A stretch of DNA of 19,201 bases. It comes from Bacteroidales bacterium. Its GTDB lineage: Bacteria; Bacteroidota; Bacteroidia; Bacteroidales; UBA932. The notes beneath the pieces are model-generated. The model saw nothing but the letters and a program-made list of their open reading frames with translations. It was not told the origin of the DNA and made no database searches. The position numbers and the translations under genes are program-made. Positions within the stretch are counted from its first letter, which is position 1; every line of letters starts with the position of its first letter. The stretch covers positions 1 through 19,201 of the forward strand of contig SFJA01000031.1 of assembly GCA_004556005.1 (NCBI GenBank). Direction: 5' to 3'. Positions 1 through 6,748 of the stretch are shown piece by piece.

Positions 1-1
1 C

Positions 2-274
2 TGGAAAGGGATTGACAGTCGAATTCTCCTGCGGCAGGTGGTCGGAATGCTGGCCGAGAGGGGCTGGAAGCCGGGCAACGTGGACATCACCATCGCGCTC
101 CAGGCCCCGAAAATCGGCAGTTTCGTTCCGGCGATGCGAGAAGTTCTAGCGGCCGATATGGGCATAGACCCTGACAAGGTAAGCGTCAAGGCGACTACCA
201 CCGAACGGCTGGGCTTCGTCGGCCGAGGAGAGGGCTGCGAAGTCTGGGCGATTGCGCTGGTAGTCAAGGAGTGA
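2..274 (+). CDS. ispF: 2-C-methyl-D-erythritol 2,4-cyclodiphosphate synthase, C-terminal part
   Basis: This is the C-terminal ~90 residues of IspF, the MEP-pathway enzyme that cyclises CDP-methylerythritol 2-phosphate to MEcPP in the cytoplasm. The open frame runs in from the left edge, so the start and the N-terminal metal-binding residues are outside the window. The visible part begins WKGIDSRILLRQVV, continues with a GNVDITIALQAPK segment typical of the family, and ends with the IspF signature KATTTERLGFVGRGEG followed by a short hydrophobic tail and TGA. The ATG at position 38 is internal and not a start. IspE, another MEP-pathway enzyme, is encoded about 15 kb downstream. An AT-rich inverted repeat 28 bases after the stop may end the transcript. 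Confidence 0.93.
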   Translation, partial: WKGIDSRILLRQVVGMLAERGWKPGNVDITIALQAPKIGSFVPAMREVLAADMGIDPDKVSVKATTTERLGFVGRGEGCEVWAIALVVKE

Positions 275-301
275 TTGCGGGCGTTAGTGGCAGTGTTGGC
301 T

Positions 302-337
302 TAATATGCAAGATTTTTAACAAAAATTTGCATATTA
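302..337. repeat. 16-bp AT-rich inverted repeat between ispF and tRNA-Gln
   Basis: Positions 302-311 (TAATATGCAA) pair perfectly with 328-337 (TTGCATATTA). Inside this, 313-318 (ATTTTT) pairs with 322-327 (AAAAAT). A single unpaired G at 312 and a three-base loop (AAC) complete a near-perfect hairpin. It lies 27 bases after the ispF stop and its right arm overlaps the proposed -33 box of the tRNA-Gln promoter. It could be the ispF 3' end hairpin, although no T-run follows it, or a protein-binding palindrome that controls the tRNA promoter. The pairing is seen directly; the role is inferred. Confidence 0.75.
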
Positions 338-359
338 TCAAAAATTGGCATACATTTGC
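327..359 (+). promoter_or_regulatory. Bacteroidota-type promoter for tRNA-Gln
   Basis: TTTG at 327-330 and TACATTTGC at 351-359 are separated by 20 bases. This matches the known Bacteroidota housekeeping sigma-factor consensus (TTTG, 19-21 bases, TAnnTTTG). Transcription would start near 364-368, about 15 bases before the mature tRNA. It is the best-formed promoter in the window. Confidence 0.75.
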
Positions 360-380
360 AATCCCGTTTTGAGGGGTCAT

Positions 381-454
381 TGAGATATGGTGTAATGGTA
401 GCACTACAGATTCTGGCTCTGTCAGTGAGGGTTCGAATCCTTCTATCTCAACCA
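381..454 (+). tRNA. tRNA-Gln (anticodon CTG)
   Basis: A full cloverleaf can be folded by eye. The acceptor arm is TGAGATA with TATCTCA, and the D-arm contains GGTGTAATGGTAGCAC. The anticodon stem is ACAGA/TCTGT with loop TTCTGGC, giving anticodon CTG. The T-arm is GAGGG-TTCGAAT-CCTTC with one G-T pair. The discriminator A at 451 is followed by a genome-encoded CCA (452-454). The tRNA reads the glutamine codon CAG. It has a good promoter just upstream and a terminator-like hairpin directly after it. Confidence 0.95.
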
Positions 455-484
455 AAAATCCCGACCACCGGCCGGGAATTTTTA
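455..484 (+). terminator. Likely rho-independent terminator after tRNA-Gln
   Basis: A TCCCG/CGGGA stem (459-463 with 473-477) is flanked by AAAA on the left and a TTTTTA run at 479-484. It begins directly after the CCA end of tRNA-Gln. The stem is short (5 bp, then a mismatch and A-T pairs), so some read-through to tRNA-Met is possible. Confidence 0.6.
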
Positions 485-520
485 TAAGAGGAACTCGGTT
501 CCGATTGACATAAAAAGTAT

Positions 521-594
521 GGCGGGGTAGCTCAGCTGGTTAGAGCGTCGGATTCATAATCCGGAGGTCGCGGGATCGTGCCCCGCCCCCGCTA
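521..594 (+). tRNA. tRNA-Met (anticodon CAT), elongator type
   Basis: The cloverleaf is clear: acceptor GGCGGGG with CCCCGCT (first pair G-T), D-arm region TAGCTCAGCTGGTTAGAGC, anticodon stem TCGGA/TCCGG with loop TTCATAA, discriminator A at 594. CCA is not encoded, unlike the neighbouring tRNA-Gln. The acceptor lacks the C-A mismatch usual for bacterial initiators, so an elongator tRNA is more likely; an isoleucine tRNA with a lysidine-modified CAT is a less likely alternative. The T-loop is odd: stem GCGGG/CCCGC encloses ATCGTGC instead of the usual TTCRANY. No promoter of its own is visible in 485-520. That gap holds a small GGAAC-TCG-GTTCC hairpin at 490-502. Confidence 0.93.
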
Positions 595-681
595 CAAAAT
601 GTCATTCTAAACGAAGCGAAAAACCTCAAAATATGTCTTGATTGACTACGATCAATCTTCTGGACAAAACTCTCCATATAC

Positions 682-710
682 CCGTCACAATCCTTGTGAT
701 GGCTTTTTTA
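682..710 (+). terminator. Strong rho-independent terminator of the tRNA transcript
   Basis: CCGTCACAA (682-690) pairs with TTGTGATGG (694-702) over 9 bp with one G-T pair, around a 3-base loop. A C and six T follow (704-709), then more T-rich sequence. This is a textbook intrinsic terminator about 90 bases after tRNA-Met. Confidence 0.85.
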
Positions 711-746
711 TTTTATGGACAAAAGGATCATTTAACGTGTCAAAAT

Positions 747-783
747 AGCGGCCTGCCACGGAGTATCCCGGGGCAGGCCTGCT
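747..783 (-). terminator. Probable terminator of the lacZ-hexosaminidase operon
   Basis: GGCCTGCC (750-757) pairs with GGCAGGCC (772-779), extended by AGC/GCT (747-749 with 781-783) past one bulged T. Read on the minus strand, the hairpin lies about 60 bases after the hexosaminidase stop and is followed by a modest ATTTTG run. The stem is strong but the T-run is weak. Confidence 0.6.
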
Positions 784-840
784 AAAAGAAGATAGACAAA
801 GGTCCAATGCTCTCAGACGAGCGGCAATGGCTTCCTGTCT

Positions 841-2562
841 TTAATTTCCCTTTCTGTAATTGTAGCCGAGTATGTCGAGCACCTGGAACTGATGCTTGCG
901 GACTTCGTCCATAAAGGTTTCAAAGTCAGGACGTTCGTCACCATCCCAGGCTATGCATGAGAGGGCAAACATTCGTGGCAGGAGCATATATTCTATCTGC
1001 TTCCAGTCGGCGATGTATTCGGTCCAGAGGTTGGCCTGCACGCCCTTGACGTGCGCAAGCTGCTCAGGTGAAAGGAGTTTGGTAGAATCGTACAAATACA
1101 TCTTTTCGATGGTGAGCGTGCTGTTGTAGCTGAGCGGCTCCGAGCTCCTGTCCTCGCTCTGCGCATAATCTATGTAGAAGAAGTTCGTCGGGGACATCAA
1201 CACGTCATAACCGTCTGCAGTGAATTTGCATAGAGTCTCTTCAACGCTTTTCCAGCCACGCCAGTAATGCACCATAGCATTCTTGTCGAGATTGCCCTCG
1301 GCAATTTCCTCCCAGCCGATGATGCGTTTGCCCTTGGCGGCGAGAGTCTGCCGAACGTGGTCGGTCACATAGTTCTGCAGGTACTGCTCAGCACTGACAC
1401 CATCCTTGTCGGCCAGGCCCAATTCTGCAATTTTCGCCTGGCAGTCAGGACAGTTCTCCCATCTGACCTTAGGGCATTCGTCGCCGCCTATATGGAAGAG
1501 TTCGCCCGGGAATATGTCCGCAATCTCATTGATGACATCGTCCAGGAAGCGGTAGGTGGCATCCTTGCCAGCACAGAGAACATCGTCCGCAATTCCCCAG
1601 ATACGGCGCACATCATAAGGACCGCCGGTGCATCCTAGTTCAGGATAGGAGGCAAGCGCGGCCACCATATGACCCGGAAGGTCAACTTCAGGAACAATGG
1701 TGATTCCAAGTTCCTGCGCGTATGCAACCACGTCCCTGAGTTCATCCTGGGTGTAGAATCCGCCGTGAGGGACACCGTCGTCGCTGTCAAAGTCACGCCC
1801 TACCATAGTACCTCCGCGAACGCTTCCCACCTCGGTCAGCTGCGGGTACTTCTTTATCTCAACCCTCCAGCCCTGATCGTCGGTCAGATGCCAGTGGAAG
1901 CGGTTGAGTTTATATTCTGCCATGATGTCAAGGAAGCGCTTGACCTCGTCCACGGTAAAGAAATGCCTCGAGCAGTCGAGCATCACGCCTCGATAGGAAT
2001 ACTGAGGATAGTCTTCGATATGACAGAAAGGGATAGTCCATTCCACACCCTTGCAGGAGCTTTTTGCCACTCCGGCCGTGCAGCGGCTGCCATCCGAGCA
2101 GCAGTAAATCTCTACCGGGAGCAGTTGACGCAATGTTGCGAGAGAGTAGAGCACCGAATTGTAATCCGAAGCCCTTACCACGGCACCCTGAGGACCGGCA
2201 TCCAGACTATATTCTTCAGGAGACAGGCTGTCATCGAGTACGAAACTGAGGCTTGCACCCTCGACTGAACCGTTCCCGGCAGCCGGGGCAAGTTCCTTTA
2301 TGCGTACCCTGGTGCCTGAACAGTCGGAGAGCAGGCTGGCAAATTCGCGAATCTTTTCCTTTGAGGCATTATCGAAACGGGAGTCAACTGCGAAGGTGGA
2401 GGCGTCAAGGTAGAGACCTCCTTCCTGCAATTCAAACACGCGCGGGAATGGTATGAGAGCACATTCACGAGCGATATTGTCAGTGGTTCTCACTTCATTC
2501 CCACCGCATCCCACGGCAAGAACCAGAGGCAGAGCCGCCAAGAGCAACATCCTGAATTTCAT
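841..2562 (-). CDS. Beta-N-acetylhexosaminidase, GH20, probable lipoprotein
   Basis: This exo-enzyme removes terminal beta-linked GlcNAc or GalNAc from glycans by substrate-assisted catalysis (GH20). The 573-residue protein starts with a lipoprotein-like signal (hydrophobic residues 5-17, then VGC with C19 as the likely lipidated cysteine). A GH20b-like N-terminal domain spans about residues 30-180, and the catalytic barrel runs from about 185. Visible motifs are the barrel entry YRGVMLDCSRHFF (190-202), NRFHWHLTDDQGWR (220-233), EVDLPGH (292-298) and the catalytic pair in HIGGDEC (D361-E362). A WEE segment lies at 417-419. Length and motifs are complete. It sits 12 bases after the upstream beta-galactosidase gene and shares its promoter. 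The pair fits stepwise removal of Gal and then GlcNAc from mucin- or milk-type chains, which is inferred. Confidence 0.95.
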   Translation of the reverse strand: MKFRMLLLAALPLVLAVGCGGNEVRTTDNIARECALIPFPRVFELQEGGLYLDASTFAVDSRFDNASKEKIREFASLLSDCSGTRVRIKELAPAAGNGSVEGASLSFVLDDSLSPEEYSLDAGPQGAVVRASDYNSVLYSLATLRQLLPVEIYCCSDGSRCTAGVAKSSCKGVEWTIPFCHIEDYPQYSYRGVMLDCSRHFFTVDEVKRFLDIMAEYKLNRFHWHLTDDQGWRVEIKKYPQLTEVGSVRGGTMVGRDFDSDDGVPHGGFYTQDELRDVVAYAQELGITIVPEVDLPGHMVAALASYPELGCTGGPYDVRRIWGIADDVLCAGKDATYRFLDDVINEIADIFPGELFHIGGDECPKVRWENCPDCQAKIAELGLADKDGVSAEQYLQNYVTDHVRQTLAAKGKRIIGWEEIAEGNLDKNAMVHYWRGWKSVEETLCKFTADGYDVLMSPTNFFYIDYAQSEDRSSEPLSYNSTLTIEKMYLYDSTKLLSPEQLAHVKGVQANLWTEYIADWKQIEYMLLPRMFALSCIAWDGDERPDFETFMDEVRKHQFQVLDILGYNYRKGN

Positions 2563-2574
2563 GTGATTATGTAA

Positions 2575-5500
2575 TTAGAAACTATACTTCATCGACTTTG
2601 ATGCGGACATCAAGGCAGTCGGCACGATACTGAACGAATAATCGTATGACTTGTCAGACCAGAGGCAGTAAGCCGGCTCGGTGCGGGCGCCCCAACTGTC
2701 ATAACCTCCGATTCCGGTATGCCCGCCGTCTATGCAGACCTCGACAAAATCCCTGTCCACAATATCGTTGACGTGGGTCTGTCTGCGAAGCTTGTTTGCA
2801 GCAGCCGCTGGGTCGTGAACCTCGTCCGGACTGAAATTGTGCCACTGGTAATCGCGGTGCCGGGCTTCCTCGCCATCAAGGTCTTCCACGCTCTGCCTCA
2901 ACGCATTGAACTCAAATCCCTCACCCCTCACGGTCAAATCGCCAATCTGCAGGTAGCGGCAGCCGGTATGATGACCACACTCCTGAGGACGCACGTAAGG
3001 GACGAATTCTTCCGAAGCGCTGGAGTTGTAGATTCCCTCCGGGATGCCGCTCGAGCGGTCGTTGTAGTTCTCCTCCGGTCCGCGGCCGAAATAGCTGAAG
3101 CGGTCGGCAGAAGCCGGCAGGCGCATGCGGAAGCCGATTCGAGGCACCTCGACAGCTTCTTTTGCTGCAACGCCGGCAAAGCTGTACCTGACGCCGAGCA
3201 CGGAACCACCGAGAGTGAAGCGGACGGTAAAAGTATTGCCGGAAGCAAGTTTGTACTGCGCCACGATGGCATCGCCGTCAAAGCGTGCGTTTGCATTGAA
3301 CTGACGGCTTGAGGTCTTGAATGCCTGGGTACGCATAGGCCACTTGTTGCCGTAGTCGTTATCGGTAGGACCGCGCCAGAAATTAGGACGCAGACCAAAC
3401 TCGCTGTCAAAGAGTTCCTCGCCGTCAAACTTGTATGAAACAAGGATTCCTTTGCTCTTGTCAAACACGAGTTCTGCCCTGTCATCGCTGAGAATCAAGA
3501 GGTTACCCTGCTTTTTGGTTCTGGTTACGGAAGTATCCGGAGAATAAGGCTCCCTCTTGGCATCCGACAGGAGAATCTGGTCCTGAGCCACGATGCTGCC
3601 GGCCTCGAGCAACGGCTGGGCGGCACGGGTGCGGGTAGTGAAGGTGATGCAGCAGCGTTTGTCCTTAGGAAGTTCAGGATAATCAAGCGTGAAGAGCTGG
3701 CACTCCTGAGGACCTGCCTTGGAACGGAAACTGCCCGATGCCAGTTCCAGTCCGTCAGCGGTCACAGTCCACTCGGTCTCATACTGCGACAGGTCAACGA
3801 AATAATTACGGTTCAGAATCTGGAATTCTTTCCCGCCCTTGTGGCTGACCGATATGTTCTGGTAGCAGTACCTGATCTGGGTGTACGCCGGATGAGGGAT
3901 CCTGTCCGGACCGACAACGCCGTTGCAGTTGAAGTTGCCGTCGCTAGGCGAGTTGACACCATAGTCGCCGCCGTAGGTCCAGTAAACGCGACCCTGGTCG
4001 TCGGTCTCGCGCAGGCCCTGGTCAACCCAGTCCCAGATAAATCCGCCCTGGAGGTTGTCATACTTGTTGATCTGCTCCCACATCAGGTCGAGGGAACCGT
4101 TGGAGTTGCCCATCGCGTGGGTGTATTCGCACTGGATATCCGGCTTTGGCGAGCCGTTTTCGCCCTCGGACTTGAGCCATTTCGTCTTGCAATACATAGG
4201 AACGTGCATATCGGTATTGTAGCTGCCCCAGGCGCGTTCGTAAACCACAGGACGGTTCTGGCCGGCGGTCTCGAGGGCCTTTACGACGTCGTAGCACTTC
4301 TTGAAATTCTGTCCGTTTCCGGCTTCGTTGCCGAGAGAGAGTATGGTAACGCAAGGATAGTTGCGGGTACGGTAGTACATATTCTCGACACGGTCGATGT
4401 GCTTTGCATACCATTCAGGCTTTTCGGCAAGTGTCTTGTCCGGACTATAGCCCATACCGTGAGACTCGATGTTGGCCTCGTCATAAACATAAAATCCGAG
4501 TCTGTCACAAAGCTCATAGAAAGCGCGCGGCTGCGGATAGTGGCAGGTTCTGATGGCATTGATATTTGCCTTGCGCATAAGCTCAAGGTCCTTGAGGATG
4601 TCCTGACGGGTTACGTAATGGCCTGTGTATTCGTTGTGCTCGTGCAGGTTGACTCCTTTGAACTTGACAGGCTCTCCGTTTACGTAAAATACACTGCCCT
4701 TGATCTCGAGACGGCGGAATCCGACCTCTGCCCTGAGATACTTGCCGTTGACGTCAATGATAAGGCTATAGAGCTCAGGATTTTCGGCGCTCCACTTGTG
4801 CACGTTTCTTATTTTCTTTTCGGTGGTGATGGAACCGGAGAAAAGCTGGGACTCGGAATAGAGCACCGTCCTTCCCCTGCTGTCAAGCAGGCTCCAGCCC
4901 ATGGTAACGGGAACGGAAGAGAGGACCTTGAGTTTGAAATGACCTGTCTTGAGATCGTCCTCAAGAGTTGAAACTATTTCCCAGTCAAGGTCGGCAGGAA
5001 CGCCCTCCGGCTCATAAGAAAGAAATACGTCCCTCTCGATGCCGTTGAGTCTCCAGAAGTCCTGACACTCAAGGTAACTGCCTGTGCTCCACTTGGTAAG
5101 CACTATGGCAACGCGGCTCGCAGAGCCAGCCTTCACAAAGTCGGTCAAGTCATAGCGGACAAGGTTCTTGGCATCTTCGGTATATCCCACGAATTTCTTG
5201 TCCACATATACGTACATACCGCCCTTGGCTCCTCCGATATTGAGGTAGCACCTGTCTCCGTGGCTGAACTTAGGGGTAAAATTCCGGCTGTAAACCGCAA
5301 CGGGTATGGCATCCGGAAGAGTCGGCGGCTGAGGATCCGATGGAGCGAAGTCGTAAGGCTGATTGACATATACGGCATCACCGAAGCCCTGACGCTCGTA
5401 ACTGCAAGGAACGTCGATGCTTACCGGCTCCTTATACGGGGCTGCGAGGAATTCTTTCTCGGAAAGGTAGTAGCGGAAGTCCCAGGTACCGTTGAGTGAC

Positions 5501-5706
5501 ACGTAATTGGAACTCTCTTCAAATTCACGGGAAAGGGCTTCTCTTCTGGTGTCAAAAAAAACTCTCTCCGTCTGTTTGATGACCGGATTTCCAAGAGTAA
5601 CCACATCAAGCGAACGGTGGGCGTTGAAATTCTCGCCCGCAGCGGCTGCCGGCAATGCGGAAACTGCCGCAGCAAGCAAAGCAATCAGATTCATCGGATG
5701 TCTCAT
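2575..5706 (-). CDS. Secreted beta-galactosidase, GH2 (LacZ type)
   Basis: This 1043-residue GH2 enzyme hydrolyses terminal beta-galactosides. A signal peptide covers residues 1 to about 23 (hydrophobic stretch, then ALPAAAAG), so it acts in the periplasm or at the cell surface rather than in the cytoplasm like E. coli LacZ. Domain order: sugar-binding domain with NGTWDFRY (72-79) and FWRLNGIERDVFL (217-229); immunoglobulin-like middle; TIM barrel from about 345 with GVNLHEHNEY (351-360) and YDEANIESHG (408-417). The acid/base is E461 in SLGNEAGNG and the nucleophile is E527 in CEYTHAMGNS. The C-terminal small-chain domain holds FGRGPEENYNDR and ECGHHTGCRY. All expected parts are present. Start: ATG at 5706, with an alternative ATG at 5694 (M5) that still keeps the signal peptide. 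It is the first gene of the two-gene minus-strand operon and is divergent from aroB. Confidence 0.96.
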   Translation of the reverse strand: MRHPMNLIALLAAAVSALPAAAAGENFNAHRSLDVVTLGNPVIKQTERVFFDTRREALSREFEESSNYVSLNGTWDFRYYLSEKEFLAAPYKEPVSIDVPCSYERQGFGDAVYVNQPYDFAPSDPQPPTLPDAIPVAVYSRNFTPKFSHGDRCYLNIGGAKGGMYVYVDKKFVGYTEDAKNLVRYDLTDFVKAGSASRVAIVLTKWSTGSYLECQDFWRLNGIERDVFLSYEPEGVPADLDWEIVSTLEDDLKTGHFKLKVLSSVPVTMGWSLLDSRGRTVLYSESQLFSGSITTEKKIRNVHKWSAENPELYSLIIDVNGKYLRAEVGFRRLEIKGSVFYVNGEPVKFKGVNLHEHNEYTGHYVTRQDILKDLELMRKANINAIRTCHYPQPRAFYELCDRLGFYVYDEANIESHGMGYSPDKTLAEKPEWYAKHIDRVENMYYRTRNYPCVTILSLGNEAGNGQNFKKCYDVVKALETAGQNRPVVYERAWGSYNTDMHVPMYCKTKWLKSEGENGSPKPDIQCEYTHAMGNSNGSLDLMWEQINKYDNLQGGFIWDWVDQGLRETDDQGRVYWTYGGDYGVNSPSDGNFNCNGVVGPDRIPHPAYTQIRYCYQNISVSHKGGKEFQILNRNYFVDLSQYETEWTVTADGLELASGSFRSKAGPQECQLFTLDYPELPKDKRCCITFTTRTRAAQPLLEAGSIVAQDQILLSDAKREPYSPDTSVTRTKKQGNLLILSDDRAELVFDKSKGILVSYKFDGEELFDSEFGLRPNFWRGPTDNDYGNKWPMRTQAFKTSSRQFNANARFDGDAIVAQYKLASGNTFTVRFTLGGSVLGVRYSFAGVAAKEAVEVPRIGFRMRLPASADRFSYFGRGPEENYNDRSSGIPEGIYNSSASEEFVPYVRPQECGHHTGCRYLQIGDLTVRGEGFEFNALRQSVEDLDGEEARHRDYQWHNFSPDEVHDPAAAANKLRRQTHVNDIVDRDFVEVCIDGGHTGIGGYDSWGARTEPAYCLWSDKSYDYSFSIVPTALMSASKSMKYSF

Positions 5707-5730
5707 ACAAAGTCATATTGATTATTAGGA

Positions 5731-5744
5731 GTGTAAAGATACAC
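5731..5744. promoter_or_regulatory. Small palindrome overlapping the lacZ-side promoter
   Basis: GTGTA-AAGA-TACAC is a perfect 5-bp inverted repeat with a 4-base spacer. It overlaps the minus-strand -7 box (5733-5741) of the glycosidase operon, so it could be an operator. A palindrome this short can arise by chance in AT-rich DNA. Confidence 0.4.
5733..5741 (-). promoter_or_regulatory. Candidate -7 box of the lacZ operon
   Basis: The minus strand reads TATCTTTAC, one base off the Bacteroidota -7 consensus TAnnTTTGC. Transcription would start near 5726-5728, about 20 bases before the lacZ ATG. No clear -33 TTTG is visible at the right spacing, so the promoter is weak or activator-dependent if it is real. 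Confidence 0.45.
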
Positions 5745-5756
5745 ATTTTTTTGTTG

Positions 5757-5764
5757 TATATTTG
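5757..5764 (+). promoter_or_regulatory. Candidate -7 box of the aroB operon
   Basis: TATATTTG matches the Bacteroidota -7 consensus TAnnTTTG exactly. It lies 33 bases before the aroB ATG, with transcription expected to start near 5769-5772. A -33 TTTG at the expected distance is not evident. Confidence 0.5.
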
Positions 5765-5766
5765 TC

Positions 5767-5788
5767 ATTCGCGGCATCACTCGCGAAT
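5767..5788 (+). promoter_or_regulatory. Inverted repeat at the aroB transcription start
   Basis: ATTCGCG (5767-5773) and CGCGAAT (5782-5788) form a perfect 7-bp inverted repeat around 8 bases. It begins two bases after the -7 box and covers the expected transcription start, 9 bases before the aroB ATG. It could be a repressor site or a 5' leader hairpin affecting translation. The pairing is seen; the role is inferred. Confidence 0.5.
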
Positions 5789-5797
5789 TATTATAAA

Positions 5798-6748
5798 ATG
5801 GACAAGTGCAAAGTATTTGTGGTCTATGACCGCAACGTTAGCGAATATGCCCTGCAGATAGCCGCAGGGCGCCCCAGTCTTGCAATCACTGCGGACGAGG
5901 ATCACAAAAGCGTTGACACGGTTACGCAAATCTGCCGCTGGCTGCTCTCACAGGGAGCCGACCGCAGTGCAGTGCTTTATGCAGTGGGAGGAGGAGTCAC
6001 CACCGATATGGTCGGGATGGCGGCAGCACTCTACAAGAGAGGCATTTGCTATGTCAACTACCCTACGACCCTGCTCGCTATGGTTGATGCCGCGATAGGA
6101 GGCAAGACGGGAGTCAATTTGGACTCTTACAAAAATATGATTGGCGCATTCCACATGCCCCTGCGCACCGAAATAGACGCCAGGGTGCTCGCCACCCTTC
6201 CTGTAAGCGAACTCAGGTCCGGAGCGGCGGAAATGCTCAAGTCGTTCATCATAGACAACCGCGAAGGCCTGTACAGAAAGGCCGTGGAAGTGCTTTCCGG
6301 TCCATTCTGCCCCGAAAAACTCGAACCTCTCATCAAGGCGGCCGGAGATGTCAAAAGGAGGATAGTGGAGGAAGACCCTTACGAGGGCGGCCTGCGTATG
6401 GTGCTCAATCTCGGACACAGTTTCGGCCACGCCATAGAGTGGTGGCAGCGCCAGCAGGAAGGAAGGCCGGTTCTGCCTCACGGTCAAGCAGTTGCAGCAG
6501 GAATCATAGAAGCCGCACGCATTTCGGCACGCAAGGGACTCTGCGACGGCAAACTTGTCAAGACGCTGATTGCCGACTTCAAGGCCTGCGGACTCGAAAC
6601 CGAATTGCCCTGCCCGGCAAAGGAATTGCTTCCGGCCGTTGCAAAGGACAAGAAAGCCGACGGCGGAGAGGTCCGTTTCATTTTGATCAAAGAAATAGGA
6701 AAAGTGGAAATATATGGTCTGCACATCGATACAGAACAAGACATTTGA
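5798..6748 (+). CDS. aroB: 3-dehydroquinate synthase
   Basis: AroB performs the second shikimate-pathway step, converting DAHP to 3-dehydroquinate with NAD+ and a divalent metal (usually Zn2+) in the cytoplasm. The chosen ATG gives 316 residues. A TTG 36 bases upstream would overlap the -7 box and is rejected. The protein is shorter than E. coli AroB because it starts almost directly at the first nucleotide-binding strand (VFVVYDRNV, residues 6-14). Motifs: GGGVTTDMVG (64-73), NYPTTLLAMVDAAIGGKTGVN (87-107) with K103, AAEMLK (143-148; E145 likely metal ligand), LNLGHSFGHAIE (203-214; H207 ligand, H211 active site) and LPHGQAVAAG (226-235; H228 ligand). It overlaps the next gene, aroD-aroA, by 35 bases in another frame, which suggests coupled translation. 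Residue roles are assigned by family comparison from memory. Confidence 0.94.
   Translation: MDKCKVFVVYDRNVSEYALQIAAGRPSLAITADEDHKSVDTVTQICRWLLSQGADRSAVLYAVGGGVTTDMVGMAAALYKRGICYVNYPTTLLAMVDAAIGGKTGVNLDSYKNMIGAFHMPLRTEIDARVLATLPVSELRSGAAEMLKSFIIDNREGLYRKAVEVLSGPFCPEKLEPLIKAAGDVKRRIVEEDPYEGGLRMVLNLGHSFGHAIEWWQRQQEGRPVLPHGQAVAAGIIEAARISARKGLCDGKLVKTLIADFKACGLETELPCPAKELLPAVAKDKKADGGEVRFILIKEIGKVEIYGLHIDTEQDI

Larger units (their letters stand above)
595..840. other. Non-coding interval between tRNA-Met and the glycosidase operon
   Basis: I see no gene in this interval. It holds a small hairpin GATTGA-CTACGA-TCAATC at 640-657, the two convergent terminators listed separately, and two copies of TGGACAAAA (661-669 and 716-724) that bracket the plus-strand terminator. 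There is no integrase gene, and no copy of the tRNA 3' end that would suggest an attachment site. Confidence 0.6.

Noticed and set aside
595..840. Integrated element or attachment site next to tRNA-Met
   Set aside because: There is no integrase and no duplicated tRNA 3' end; the TGGACAAAA pair is too short to support it.
3841..4971. Long plus-strand frame of 376 residues
   Set aside because: It is fully antisense to the well-supported beta-galactosidase gene and has no recognisable domain; high GC at third positions makes such frames common here.
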